NCBI GenBank assembly: GCA_000708835.1
Contig: DF237051.1
Span: 139,037-203,036, forward strand
Direction of reading: 5' to 3'
DNA: 64,000 bases
Origin: Klebsormidium nitens
Lineage: Eukaryota; Streptophyta; Klebsormidiophyceae; Klebsormidiales; Klebsormidiaceae
Position numbers and translations under genes: made by a program. Positions 23,920 to 33,576 of the stretch are shown piece after piece (positions within the stretch are counted from its first letter, which is position 1; each line of letters begins with the position of its first letter). The notes under the pieces are model-generated. The model was not told where the DNA came from and ran no database searches. It saw only the letters and a program-made list of their open reading frames with translations.

Positions 23920-25567
23920 AGCTCATCAAATGTATGTGAACTCCAGCTGTTCCAAGGGCTACGGATTCCACCTAAGGTGAGGATCTTTTCTGCTTGCCAC
24001 GATTTCAGTCAGTCCGGCGCGGCTTTGGGTTGCAGCGCGGCCGCTTTTCAGAGGCTGGCGGCTTGTAAATGAGCGCTCACCGTCGCGGCAGAAGTGGTAA
24101 TTGCGCAGCTGCGCGTCCTGCGCGGCTCCGACGCAGGCGGGCGCGATAGCGCGGCCGCCGTACGCGTGCTGTTGCCCGCGGTTTGAGAGCCTAGCCGCGG
24201 TGCGCGCGATGTTTGGCCCGCTCGCGGCAAACCTCGAAACCTGGAGTTCCGGACAAGTACGCGTTCCGAGATCTATGTACAGCGGTTTCCCTCATGCAGA
24301 CCAGCTGTCGAATTCCAGGAAACGGCAATCAATCGGGCAGCGCACGGAGTTGATGATTGGTATCGGTTCGTAGAGTCCATCTTCGAAATGAGACGGTTCA
24401 GACCTCTCAAGATTCGACCATTGAAGAGGCGCAGGCTCGTCATACTGTGAGGAAGAAACACCAGTGCATCCTATATCTCCTTCAGGAATCGACTCTTTTC
24501 CGCCCGGCTCGTCATATTGCAGCTCTACCCTAGTGGAAAGAAGGTAGTGCGCGAGTTCTGCGAAAGCGCTCGTTGGCTTGTCAACGGCTACATAGACAAG
24601 ACGACACAAGAAGTGCGTGATTCAGGTTCGGTCGCCTACCGGCAGAGTTGCACAATCGAAACGGTCAATATTGAGAGTAACGAAGACTTATCAAAGCAGA
24701 GGGAGGTACGTTATACTAGTCTAGTATACGCACTCCGCACAGCAGGGGCGCGAAGTCGATCGATGTAATCCTCACATTTACTGGCCCTTACCTGACTGAA
24801 GTGCTTTGATGTCAAACGTAGAAAGCTGTAAGATTCATTTTGTCTCGTGCCGGCGTTTGGTAAGTCTGAATTTCATATGCTTGCTGCTTAGCAATTTCCA
24901 TTACTACAGCTGTTTGCGTCAAACTTGCCATCGGGTTCTGATCTCTCCGAGCATGGTTCCTGATCTTAATGAGCCGTTCGATGTCCCCCTTGTCGTCGAT
25001 CGGACGGCCAAAGACGAGGAACCATGCTCAGAACATTTGAAACCCGATGGCAGGTTTGGCGCAAAGAGCTGTACATGCCAGTCTGCGCCCGTACAACTCT
25101 GAGGCTGTCCGACATCTGCACCGTGACAACGATTGTAGCGCGCGATGCTCACCACGGAAAGTATGTATTGAGCCGCGGGCTTTCGTTTATGATATCAAGA
25201 GCAAAACTGGTGCAAGTATATGAGAAGAATGGTTTCCGTCATGAGACGCGTGATGAACTTGCAGCCCAGACCAAGTCTCAGGGATCGCCCAGATCTGATC
25301 ATCGCTCAGAGGTTAATAGCGACTCTTGGCCCATTAATGCCTTTCTACTATTAGAGTTCAGCAGCAACTTTGAATTCGACACTGGCAGTCGGAGCATACG
25401 AGTCAGAAAGATTTCTGAGCTGCGTTCTCATTGCGTCACGTTCGGGTGAGACAACTTGAAAGCAGTGCGATTCTTCCACACTCACTGTCTCGAAATTTTA
25501 GATACTGGTACTACTACAGATTACACAGTCAGCAGACGGTCAGGTTTTGAAGAAGTTGACTGGGTTG
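23920..25567. other. Spacer between F-box copies 2 and 3
   Basis: This is the duplicated promoter/spacer unit. It contains the shared GC-rich block at about 24133-24200 and, uniquely, a 165-bp foldback insertion (listed separately). No independent gene is supported. Confidence 0.55.
24907..25071. mobile_element. 165-bp foldback element (MITE-like) flanked by TA
   Basis: The left arm begins CAGCTGTTTGCGTCAAAC and the right arm ends GTTTGGCGCAAAGAGCTG, the near-exact reverse complement. The complementarity continues inward through GCCATCGGGTT, GAGCATGGTTCC and GCCGTTCGAT, leaving a loop of only about 10-15 bases. Both ends are flanked by TA (24905-24906 and 25072-25073). The equivalent spacer upstream of copy 2 reads GCAATAGTACATGCC with a single TA and no insert, which looks like the empty site. 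This fits a Tc1/mariner-type MITE; a hairpin small-RNA precursor is the alternative. Confidence 0.75.
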
Positions 25568-26401
25568 TTAGCACAATATCTGCTCTATCACTGAAAACCT
25601 CCAATCTCGACCATACTTGCAGGTAAGCAGCATGTGCGCGGAGGTATGCAAGCCAGATCCGCTTGCGGAAAATTCTCCTCTCAAGTGTAGTACTTCGACT
25701 GGAGAACTCTCGTACACTTTTTCCCCAAAAACTTTACATTGAATGGAAGGCCTGCGCCAGATTCCTCTTGATACCGGCGGTCCGACGAGATCCCTCTGAA
25801 CGAGAATTTCTGCAGTCACTGAGCCAAACCCCCAATCGTCAGTACCCGCACGGCCCTCGGCGTATATGTCTCCCAAAGCCTGCCCTATCTCCTTGAACGA
25901 GTACAGCGGTTGAAGATGAAGTGGGATCGCTATTACGCCTATCTTTCCCGTTTGTAGTTTTGGGCTGTGAACGCCATAAGCCACCAGCACCCCAAGCAAC
26001 CTTACAAGAACAACAAACCTCGAACTGTAAAGAGAAAGGCGTGATGAGCTGAAGCCGCTTGTGCCCGGAAACGACTCCGACTCGCGCTTTGCTTGAGGGT
26101 TCTGTTCATGTTCTTCAACAACCTGGTTCGCCCAAGTCGCTTCTAGAACGCGCTTGTACCCTCCGAAGACTTCCAATTCAGCCTCTAATATTGCGCCCTC
26201 TTCCGTCAGGTAGTTCCGAAGAGCCCAGATGCTTTGCTCCTTTGCCGAGCCGTGAAAAGCTTCCTTCCACAAGGCAGGGTTTGTTTCCGCTGCCGCCCAA
26301 AAAGCTTTGCACGACGCGACCGCCTGCAGAAACGAGGGGGGATCTTGGGCCGCCAGCTTTTGGAGGATCCCTACAAGTGCATCCGCCGGCAGATCATCCA
26401 T
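25568..26401 (-). CDS. F-box array copy 3, intact (277 residues)
   Basis: This is a single open frame with the family start MDDLPADALVGILQKLA, the F-box-like region, GGYKRVLEATWANQV, FVVLVRLLGVLVAYG, LHLQPLYSFKEIGQAL, then FGEKVYESSPVEVLHLRGEF and the C-terminal MLLTCKYGRDWRFSVIE. The last part aligns with copy 1 (VLDCDDKRAWTFTV), so copy 3 probably keeps the ancestral frame throughout. No introns are needed. The function is inferred only from the F-box-like N-terminus; the C-terminal domain is not one I recognise. Confidence 0.75.
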   Translation of the reverse strand: MDDLPADALVGILQKLAAQDPPSFLQAVASCKAFWAAAETNPALWKEAFHGSAKEQSIWALRNYLTEEGAILEAELEVFGGYKRVLEATWANQVVEEHEQNPQAKRESESFPGTSGFSSSRLSLYSSRFVVLVRLLGVLVAYGVHSPKLQTGKIGVIAIPLHLQPLYSFKEIGQALGDIYAEGRAGTDDWGFGSVTAEILVQRDLVGPPVSRGIWRRPSIQCKVFGEKVYESSPVEVLHLRGEFSASGSGLHTSAHMLLTCKYGRDWRFSVIEQILC

Positions 26402-27481
26402 ACCTCATCAAAAGTATGTGACCTCCAGCTCTTCCAAGGACTAAGCGTTTTACCTGAAGTGAGGACCCCTTCTTAAAGTAAGGACCAGAGGCTTTGTCTT
26501 AATCCTTTACAAACACCGCTAAAGTCAACTTCAAGTCATTTCGGCGCTGCTTGGGCTTGTAGCGCGGCCGCTTTCAAGAGGCTTTGAGCGCTTCGGTCAC
26601 GGTTGCGCGCGGCGGCGCGTCCCGCTCTCAGTGACGCAGGCGGGCGCGATAGCGCGGCCGCCGTGCTGTCGCCGGGTTTGGGAGCCTAGCCGCGGCCGGT
26701 GCCCGCAATGTGCGGCCCCTTCGATCGCGGCAAACCTCGAAACCTTCACTTCCAAATCTTCCCAGAGACGACAGATTTGCGTCCGGCGTCCGTTCGCACT
26801 CATTGCAGCTTATCGACGCAAGGGAGGTTCCTTGCACTCAAACACAGTATAAGCACGAACTTATCCGGAATCCTCAGACCTAAGCAAAGTACTTTGACTT
26901 CATATGTAGAGAGTTGATTACTTCGTTTCGTCTCGTGCCAGCATCTGACCAGGTTTGAAAATCATACGTTTGCCGCTCAGCCCGTACATGACATGTCAGT
27001 CTGCCGTTCAACCTCTGAGGTTGTCTCAGGTGTGCCACACCGACTGTAGCGCGCGGAGCTCGCTCGGACAAGTGCGTTTCGAGCCGCGAGCTTTTGCGTA
27101 TGATAACAGAAGCAGATTTGTTTTGAGTATATGAGAAAAACGATCTTCGTCATGGGACGCTTGTAAGGGATATACTTGCTGACTAGATCAAGTCCTCGGG
27201 GGCTGCCCAGATGTGCTCACCGCTCAGAGGCTTGAAGTCATGACAGCGAATTTTGGCATCGTCGTCCGTTGCCCATTCAACAATGCAATCGACAATGGAA
27301 GCATCCGAGTACAAACTCTGAATGCCACTCTTACTGCGTCACGTTCGGGTGGGACAAAGCAGTGCAGTGTTTCCACACTCCTTCTACACGCACTGTTTAG
27401 AATCGTTTTTGAAATTGGTGCTGCCAATAACACATACGAACTGCAGACGGTCAGAATTCTGAAAACCTCAACTGGTTGCAG
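26402..27481. other. Spacer between F-box copies 3 and 4
   Basis: It contains the shared GC-rich block at about 26637-26705 (GGGCGCGATAGCGCGGCCGCCG) followed by sequence homologous to the other spacers (for example the AGCGCGCGGAGCTC and GAGCCGCGAGCTTTTGCGTA stretches near 27050-27110). No gene is supported. Confidence 0.55.
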
Positions 27482-28315
27482 TTAGCATAAGTTATCCTCA
27501 ATCACTGCAAATTTCCAATCTCGGTTGTACTTGCAGATAACCAGCGTGTGCGCAGGATTAGGCGAGCCAGCTGCGCCTGGGCAAACTTCCCTTTCAGATA
27601 TAGTATGATGACTGGCGATCTTCTCGACAATTTCTCCCCAAACTCTACAGATTGAAGGGAAAGTCTCGTGCCAAATTCCTCGTGATTCTGGCGGCCCGGC
27701 GGCACTCCTGTGAACGAAAATGTCTGCGGACATTGAGCCAATTTCTGAAATATTGGCACCCGCACGCCTCTCGGCGTACAGATCTTTTAAAGCCTGCCCT
27801 AGCTCGTTGAATGAGTACAGAGGTTGGAGATGAATATCGACCTGTGTGTACCCCATCCTCTCCGTTTGTTCTTCCGGGCTGTGAACGCCATATGCCACCA
27901 AAACTCCAAGCAACCTTACAAGAACAACGAATCTCGAGCTTTGAAGAGAAAGGCGTGTTGAGCTGAAGACGCTTGTGCCTCGAAACGACTCCGACTCGCG
28001 CTTTGCTTGAGGGTTTTGTTCAGGGTTCCCGAAAACCCGGTTCGCCCAACTAGCATGCAGAACGCACTTGTACCCTCCCAAGATTTCTAGTTCAGAGTCT
28101 AGCTTTGCTCCCTCTTCGGATAGGAAAGTCTGCAGAGCCCAGATGCGTTGCTCCTTTGCCGAGCCGTGGAAAGCTTCCTTCCACAAGGCAGGGTTTGTTT
28201 CCGCCGCCGCCTCAAAGGCTTTGCACGACGCGACGGCCCGCAGAAAGGAGAGGGGATCTTGGACCGTCAGCTTTTGGTGGATCTCAACAAGTGCATCTGC
28301 GGGCAAATCATCCAT
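27482..28315 (-). CDS. F-box array copy 4 (277 residues, internal segment frameshifted and restored)
   Basis: It is a close relative of copy 2 (shared FRGTSV.SSTRLSLQSSRF). It starts MDDLPADALVEIHQKLT and ends NPAHTLVICKYNRDWKFAVIE. It shares copy 2's extra base (about 27653-27665), so roughly 20-25 residues (CRVWGEIVEKIASHHTISE) are read out of the ancestral frame. One base fewer than copy 3 near 27585-27610 then restores the conserved C-terminus. The open frame is intact, so it is probably expressed. Confidence 0.72.
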   Translation of the reverse strand: MDDLPADALVEIHQKLTVQDPLSFLRAVASCKAFEAAAETNPALWKEAFHGSAKEQRIWALQTFLSEEGAKLDSELEILGGYKCVLHASWANRVFGNPEQNPQAKRESESFRGTSVFSSTRLSLQSSRFVVLVRLLGVLVAYGVHSPEEQTERMGYTQVDIHLQPLYSFNELGQALKDLYAERRAGANISEIGSMSADIFVHRSAAGPPESRGIWHETFPSICRVWGEIVEKIASHHTISEREVCPGAAGSPNPAHTLVICKYNRDWKFAVIEDNLC

Positions 28316-30030
28316 GTTTCTTAAAGTACGTGACTGACAGCGGGTTCTTAAGGTCCAACTAGAATTTCGCTAGCAAAGGTGAGCTTTGCTTTTTGAACGA
28401 AGACCAAACAGGCCGGCTTTGACGTTGTCTGGTCAGAGAGAGTCTGTTTAGCGTGCCTGCGCCGCTTCGGCTCTCTGCGCGACTGTTTGGCAGCCCCCGG
28501 CCGCGTTCGCATCGCGTGCTTGCAATCTGCATGAGACAGAAACCCTGCACGAACGCGCGGCCGCGGTGCCGGCCGCGAGTCCCGGCCAGGTCACGCACTG
28601 ATCGGAAGCGATTGCGCGTCAAATCGGAGCCGCCGTCCCGACACGCGCTGCCGCTTCTTCCGCGCCTCGAAGATCGAAGCGAGGACCTAGAACATTGAGC
28701 AATAATATCCGCCTCTCGTAGACCAGGCGCAGAGTATATCGCAGAGGATATCCCCAGAGCGGGTTTGTTTCAGAAGGAGAGAGGAACGAATCTCAGAATG
28801 CCCAAGACGTACTCTCAGGGGTTTCTTCGCAACCTCGGCGTTTAGGGCAGCCGAAAGACCCACGTCATCCTGATAGACGGGCCCGACTGATCATAACGTT
28901 TCAAACCCTGCTGATTCTTGAATATGCTGATGTTTAAAGTACTCTCCGAACTTTGACTGTACTAGACCTGCAAGGCCGTCCCCCGCGTGATGAAGAACGA
29001 GACCTCCGAAGATTGGAAAGGCATTCTTCTCGGCGTGAAGAATTGCACGCCGAGACATAGGTGCTTTGGAATTACATGCAAGTAGTGGAAGCGTGATATC
29101 AAGAACATGTGTGCACTTTCTGTCTTTCTCATTCATAAAGTATAAATCTGCAAGCAGATTCGAGCCCGAAGTAGGAAGGCATCTAGTGATTACATTCGTT
29201 CACAAGGGAACTTATACAAGAGAGGTTTTTGCTGAGCCGGTGTTATGCAAACAACGCCTTAATAGGGATTGAGACTGAAGTGTGGAACTGCCGCCTTCCA
29301 TGCGTGTCCAGAAACACATCTGTCACAGAGCACGGAAACTTGATAGCGGCCAGTGATTTTATTTGATCACTTTGGAATCATGGAGCAGTAAAAGGACCGA
29401 ACTCCGCCTCTTGAAACATAATCGTCCCCTCCGAACGTTCATTTCGAACGTCCGCTCGAATGATCAGCCCTTGAAAGGGAATCCTGCCGAGTTTTTCCTT
29501 TCTCTCTCAGAGACTACTCAGGAAAAATTCCGCACACGGCTTTTATACTACTTTGAACCGATTCTGGATGCTACCCAATCCCCTAAACATTTTCTTTGAA
29601 CCGCTTAGTTCGTCCTTGACAATTGGTTTGGCCCTCTTCCAGAATTTCAAACCTAGCCTGCGATGGTGAAACTGATCACTTTGCTAAGTGCGCTTTGCAG
29701 CATCTGCGCTTGTCTATATGGTCTTTACAAAGAGCCCACGCACCGGAGAATGCTCCCTAGCAACACAAGCTTCTCTGGCGATTAACCCCGGTCGGTTACG
29801 GGCTGGTTAGAGGCTGGTTACATGTCCGGCTCAAACAGTATGATCAGAAATCTAACGTGGTTATGGCCTGGTTATTGGGCCAAGAATCATCCCGTCTGGT
29901 CAACCAGCCTGTAGCAGAATAACCTTCCTATGGCAACCGCCGGGACCAAGAACAGGAACCATCTCCTCGTCACAAACTCCAAGCGCCGCTTATAATGAAA
30001 GCTGCTTGTTGCACCTTTTGTCGGCGTCCT
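28316..30030. other. Spacer between F-box copies 4 and 5
   Basis: It includes a diverged GC-rich block (about 28450-28660) upstream of copy 4. From 28700 to 29740 no gene is seen. At 29775-29925 there is a run of GGCTGGTTA / TAACCAGCC-type short repeats in both orientations (see findings). Confidence 0.45.
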
Positions 30031-30579
30031 TCACGGCTTCTTTGGACCATTGTGTTTGTTCAGCGCAACCCAGGTAACAAACTGCCGCAAGTACAGAGAC
30101 AATAATGTGCCCAGCTGCTTGTAGCCACCCAAAATCTGAATAAGCACCTCAAAATATGCTCTCTGTTCTTCAGTCGCCTGACCGCCCTCTGAGGCCAAAA
30201 ATGGTACAGCTTCCTTCCAGACCTCGGGATGTTTTTCTATTATGCGGCGGAAGCCGCTGCTGGCGCACGTGGACCACAGCAGGGACGGCGGGTCCTGGGC
30301 TGCCAGCTGGCGAGCCACCGTCAGGATGACGTCAATCGGAAGATCATCCATGGCCGCGTTCTTTTGCTTGTCCCGAGAGCTCTTGCCCTCAATTTGAGGC
30401 CGCCGTGCGGCTTCCACCTCAAATGCACATGAAAGGGGTTCCGCAAACCTGTCAGCCGGCCGCGGGTTGCAACGAGGTGTGTGCGCGCGCCCGGGCCGCG
30501 TGGCCGCGATTGCGCCCGCTCTAGCGCGCCGCGACGTACCCCGCCGCGACTTGCTCCGGTTAAAACCCCTTCGCCCCAT
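30031..30579 (-). CDS. F-box array copy 5, short and divergent
   Basis: The F-box segment begins at the Met at 30351 (MDDLPIDVILTVARQLAAQD, then EVWKEAVPFLAS), giving 106 residues to the stop. The frame is open further upstream to an ATG at 30579, adding ~76 basic residues (Arg/Ala-rich) that are probably 5' UTR. After GGYKQLGTLLSLYLRQFVTWVAL, which aligns with the start of the LSL..SRFVVLVRLL segment of other copies, the protein ends. It is either truncated or continues in an exon I cannot see. Confidence 0.5.
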   Translation of the reverse strand: MGRRGFNRSKSRRGTSRRARAGAIAATRPGRAHTPRCNPRPADRFAEPLSCAFEVEAARRPQIEGKSSRDKQKNAAMDDLPIDVILTVARQLAAQDPPSLLWSTCASSGFRRIIEKHPEVWKEAVPFLASEGGQATEEQRAYFEVLIQILGGYKQLGTLLSLYLRQFVTWVALNKHNGPKKP

Positions 30580-30753
30580 TTGCCTTATCCAGGTCGTCTC
30601 TGCTATCTTCTAGTAGGTATACGAGAATACAAGCGCAATAGAATCACTGGTGTGCCTGCTTGAAAGCCTCATTGGAAGCGCTGGCGTCCAGCTGCAGTAA
30701 CAACACTCTGAGGATTTCAGACACCACTGCAATACAGAACCGCTGGCGGAACC

Positions 30754-31044
30754 ATGGGCGACTCCATAGGAGAGATAGCGGAGGGCATTTCGCCGGCAGG
30801 CGCTTGCTGTTGGTGCGCATTCTGCGCTACGTGCGCGGTATGCGTCCCCATCGTCCGCCTTTGCACCCGTTTGAAGCGTTTTGGTAAGAAGGTCTTTCGG
30901 TGCGTCACTACTTGCCGGTGTTCGGATCCCAGCATGCATCCGAAGGTTGAGTTTGTTCAGAGTACGCAGATTCCTTACCCGGTAGACGAAAAGGAGATTG
31001 TCACAGCGAGTCCTGCCGGGGCCCCGGTCACAGATGCGCTTTAA
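30754..31044 (+). CDS. Small cysteine-rich protein A (96 residues)
   Basis: The ATG has a strong context (GGAACCATGG). The N-terminal half holds a dense Cys cluster, CCWCAFCATCAVC, then single cysteines and a basic stretch (RLKRFGKKVFRC), and CRC; the C-terminal half has few cysteines and ends SPAGAPVTDAL. There is no signal peptide. Such clusters can bind metal or be palmitoylated at membranes, but I do not recognise the family. A possible donor (TTTTGGTAAGAAG) lies within the frame, so a spliced form is possible. It is divergent from F-box copy 5, with a shared GC-rich upstream region at 30440-30560. Confidence 0.5.
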   Translation: MGDSIGEIAEGISPAGACCWCAFCATCAVCVPIVRLCTRLKRFGKKVFRCVTTCRCSDPSMHPKVEFVQSTQIPYPVDEKEIVTASPAGAPVTDAL

Positions 31045-32473
31045 CTGTAAAGCTGAATCAGGTTGGGTTTCGGTAACCCTCATGTGAACCTTGGCAGGGC
31101 TTATTGGCATCGTGCCTATGAGTGCAAGCCTAAACGTAAGACAATGAAGGATGCGGGTGCAAGGCCTGAATATTCTAGCTTTGGCTCTTCGTCTGTCACA
31201 GAAAGAGTAGCTTGGATGAGACAGTACATATGAATCACTCTGAACTAATTACTAAGCATTTCAGCGTGTTTTACTTTGTTTAGCAAGAACGATTTCATGG
31301 GCTTAATTAATCGGTCTCATCAAAATGCCAAATCGATTGTGAGGTTGTCAGTATATGACCTACAAATTTTCCGCATCTTGAAGTCCTCATCTTTGCATAT
31401 CTTGAGTCTTCACCAGCTAGGACTCTGCATGTCAACTTACAGTGAACAAGATTACAACTCGCTTATGCCCTTTGACGGACGAAAAGCATAGTTGCAGTCG
31501 CTTTAACCTCTCTTTGCATGCGACGTGCACCTCGGAATCATGATTCGAATGACTACAGTACATGGTTGTGACAAGACGTGTAAGGGCGGCGCAGTTTGTC
31601 AAGGATACAATATTGAAGTGCGGGGATAAATGGCGATAAATTAATGGATGGTTGAACTTACACAAAGGCCGGGTGTCAAAATATACATGAAAATTTTCAC
31701 AAGTGCAACGACCGCCTCTGAGTACTTTACATGGTAAGCAGATCGGTGCCGAAATGCACGACGATTCATGCTGAATAAGTAGTAATGACGCTTGTCAGAG
31801 CAGCTTTCCACACAGTTTCAATTCTGAAGAAGCTCCTGGTAAGAGCCTCAGAGACGCCTTATGCTTGGACCCAGAAGGCGATATATAGCCTATGTATCCG
31901 AACTTCATCCAACTCAGTGCTAGTACTGGACAGAGCTTGGCACGAAGCGACATGGCGCGCAGAACAGCGAGCGACAGCTGTCGAGCTCAAAAGTCACACA
32001 TGCTTCGCAGAGAATGATACCGGTAATTATCCCATGTGATAAGCTGAGCGAGTGTGACTCAAACTGAAGGCAGCCTTGCAAGCACAGGCAATCATGTCCA
32101 TTTGGAAGGCTTAGGTTCGGGCTGCCAGCGTGCAAACCACAGCGAGGATTAATCTGATCGGAAGCATCTCTGCCGGCATCAGGTTGTTCCGCTGAACGCG
32201 AAGCCGCCGCTGTCACTCCGCGGGGCTCTGGCGGTCTTGGCGCGGGCGGCCACCTGTCAGCCTCATCGCGCACGCGCCTCGGCCCCGCGGCCGCCCCGGA
32301 CGCGCGCGTCTTAGCCCGTCGCGGCCTGCTGTCACTATTGCTCAATGTTCTATCCTCGCTTCTTTCCCCAGACCACCTCGGAGCGGCTGCTGAGGAAATT
32401 TTGAGACCTGCACGTTGAGGATTCGAGACAGGCACTTAAAAACCTTCCAGCGAATACACCAACTTTCTAAACC
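31045..32473. other. Intergenic, no gene seen
   Basis: The first ~1,100 bases are AT-rich with no coding signal. A GC-rich block at about 32170-32340 precedes the possible gene at 32474 and may be its promoter. Confidence 0.4.
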
Positions 32474-33576
32474 ATGAAAGCCGTCAACATCACCAAAACG
32501 GAGGTCACGAAGGCGGACGACGCTGTAGTGGAAGTACCGGCCGCCTGCTTCTGCTGCGCATCCTGCACAGGGAGGATTGGTCAGTAACATACGTCCCGTA
32601 ACCTAGGCACCCAGGTTATGCCTAGGTTACGGGACCTAGGTTGTTGACAACCTTGGCATCACCTAGGTTATTGTACCAAGTGTCGGGTTATGCATAGTTT
32701 ACGCGTAACCGGGGTGCCTAGGTTGTAAACAACCTGGGCAGCACCCAGGTTACAAAACTTCGCACCTAGGTTACGCACAACCTGGGTAGATTATCCTTAA
32801 GCTGGGAATATAACGGTATATAGACTTTCTTTGGAGGACGTTTGCAGACCAAAAGGAGCAATAGTATCATGGTAAGGCGCTTGATTCTGGTAGGGACGGT
32901 AAAGAACGTCGGTTCGAGCCCAAGCGCCTACAGTGGCGCTCGTTTTTCCTCTCCCAGAATGGCTTTGAAAAGCACCAAAACAAACACTTTCCCACTCGGT
33001 TTTCTCCATTTCTTTTTTGATTTTGACTTTCGTGCGACTTGGGCATGCTTTGGAACGCTCCTGGCTACAAAATTGTGTCACTCTTGAGGGAAAATCAAGT
33101 CTCATAACGGCCAAAGAGCATCATAAAGTTTCCTTTTTCTCTTTTTGCGCACGTGGGTTATCAACAAACCAGGTCGAAGTTGTTCGCAACCCGGGTCTGC
33201 ATGGGTTGTGCGGAACCTACCTAGGTTAAGAGTGCCACTCAACCCAGGTCCGAGGTTACCTGGGTTACTACCTGGGTTACACCACAACCTATGCAATAAC
33301 CTGGGTACAACCTACCCAGGTTAGCGACCAATCCCCCCTGTGCTGCGCCGCATGTGTGGTGTGCGCCCCTCTTACGTGTGCGTGCAATCTGCTGTCTACG
33401 GTTTTCCGGATTCTTACTTGCAGCTGTTTGGTTACCAGCAGTTCCAGAATGGACCAGGGAGACGGGTTTTTCATGTGACCCAGACTCGCTGGTGGTTTTG
33501 CTGCTGCCCGTGGAATGAGAAAGCTCAGGTTTCCGCACCGAGTCCTGCTGGGGGTTTGTTCAAAACTACGCTCTAG
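32474..33576 (+). CDS. Possible cysteine-rich protein B, spliced or decayed relative of protein A
   Basis: A first segment from 32474 (MKAVNITKTEV to AACFCCASCTGRIG) ends near a possible GTCAGT donor at about 32580. After the repeat-filled interval, 33335-33576 encodes LCCAACVVCAPLTCAC in one frame, then GRRVFHVTQT, WWFCCC and NEKAQVSAPSPAGG in another, ending at 33576. These match protein A in order (CAFCATCAVC, GKKVFRCVTT, DEKEIVTASPAGA). The frame change within ~40 bases is too short for a normal intron, so this may be a pseudogene; the exact structure is unresolved. Confidence 0.35.
32605..33325. repeat. Two clusters of CCTAGG / CCTGGG palindromic short repeats
   Basis: At 32605-32795 and again at 33150-33325 the motif AACCTAGGTT or AACCTGGGTT, or a half of it, occurs at least a dozen times in both orientations, separated by 5-25 bases. 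Several neighbouring copies form longer inverted repeats, for example CCTAGGTTACGGGACCTAGG. The two clusters flank a 350-base non-repetitive stretch. They lie where an intron of gene B would be. Confidence 0.75.
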
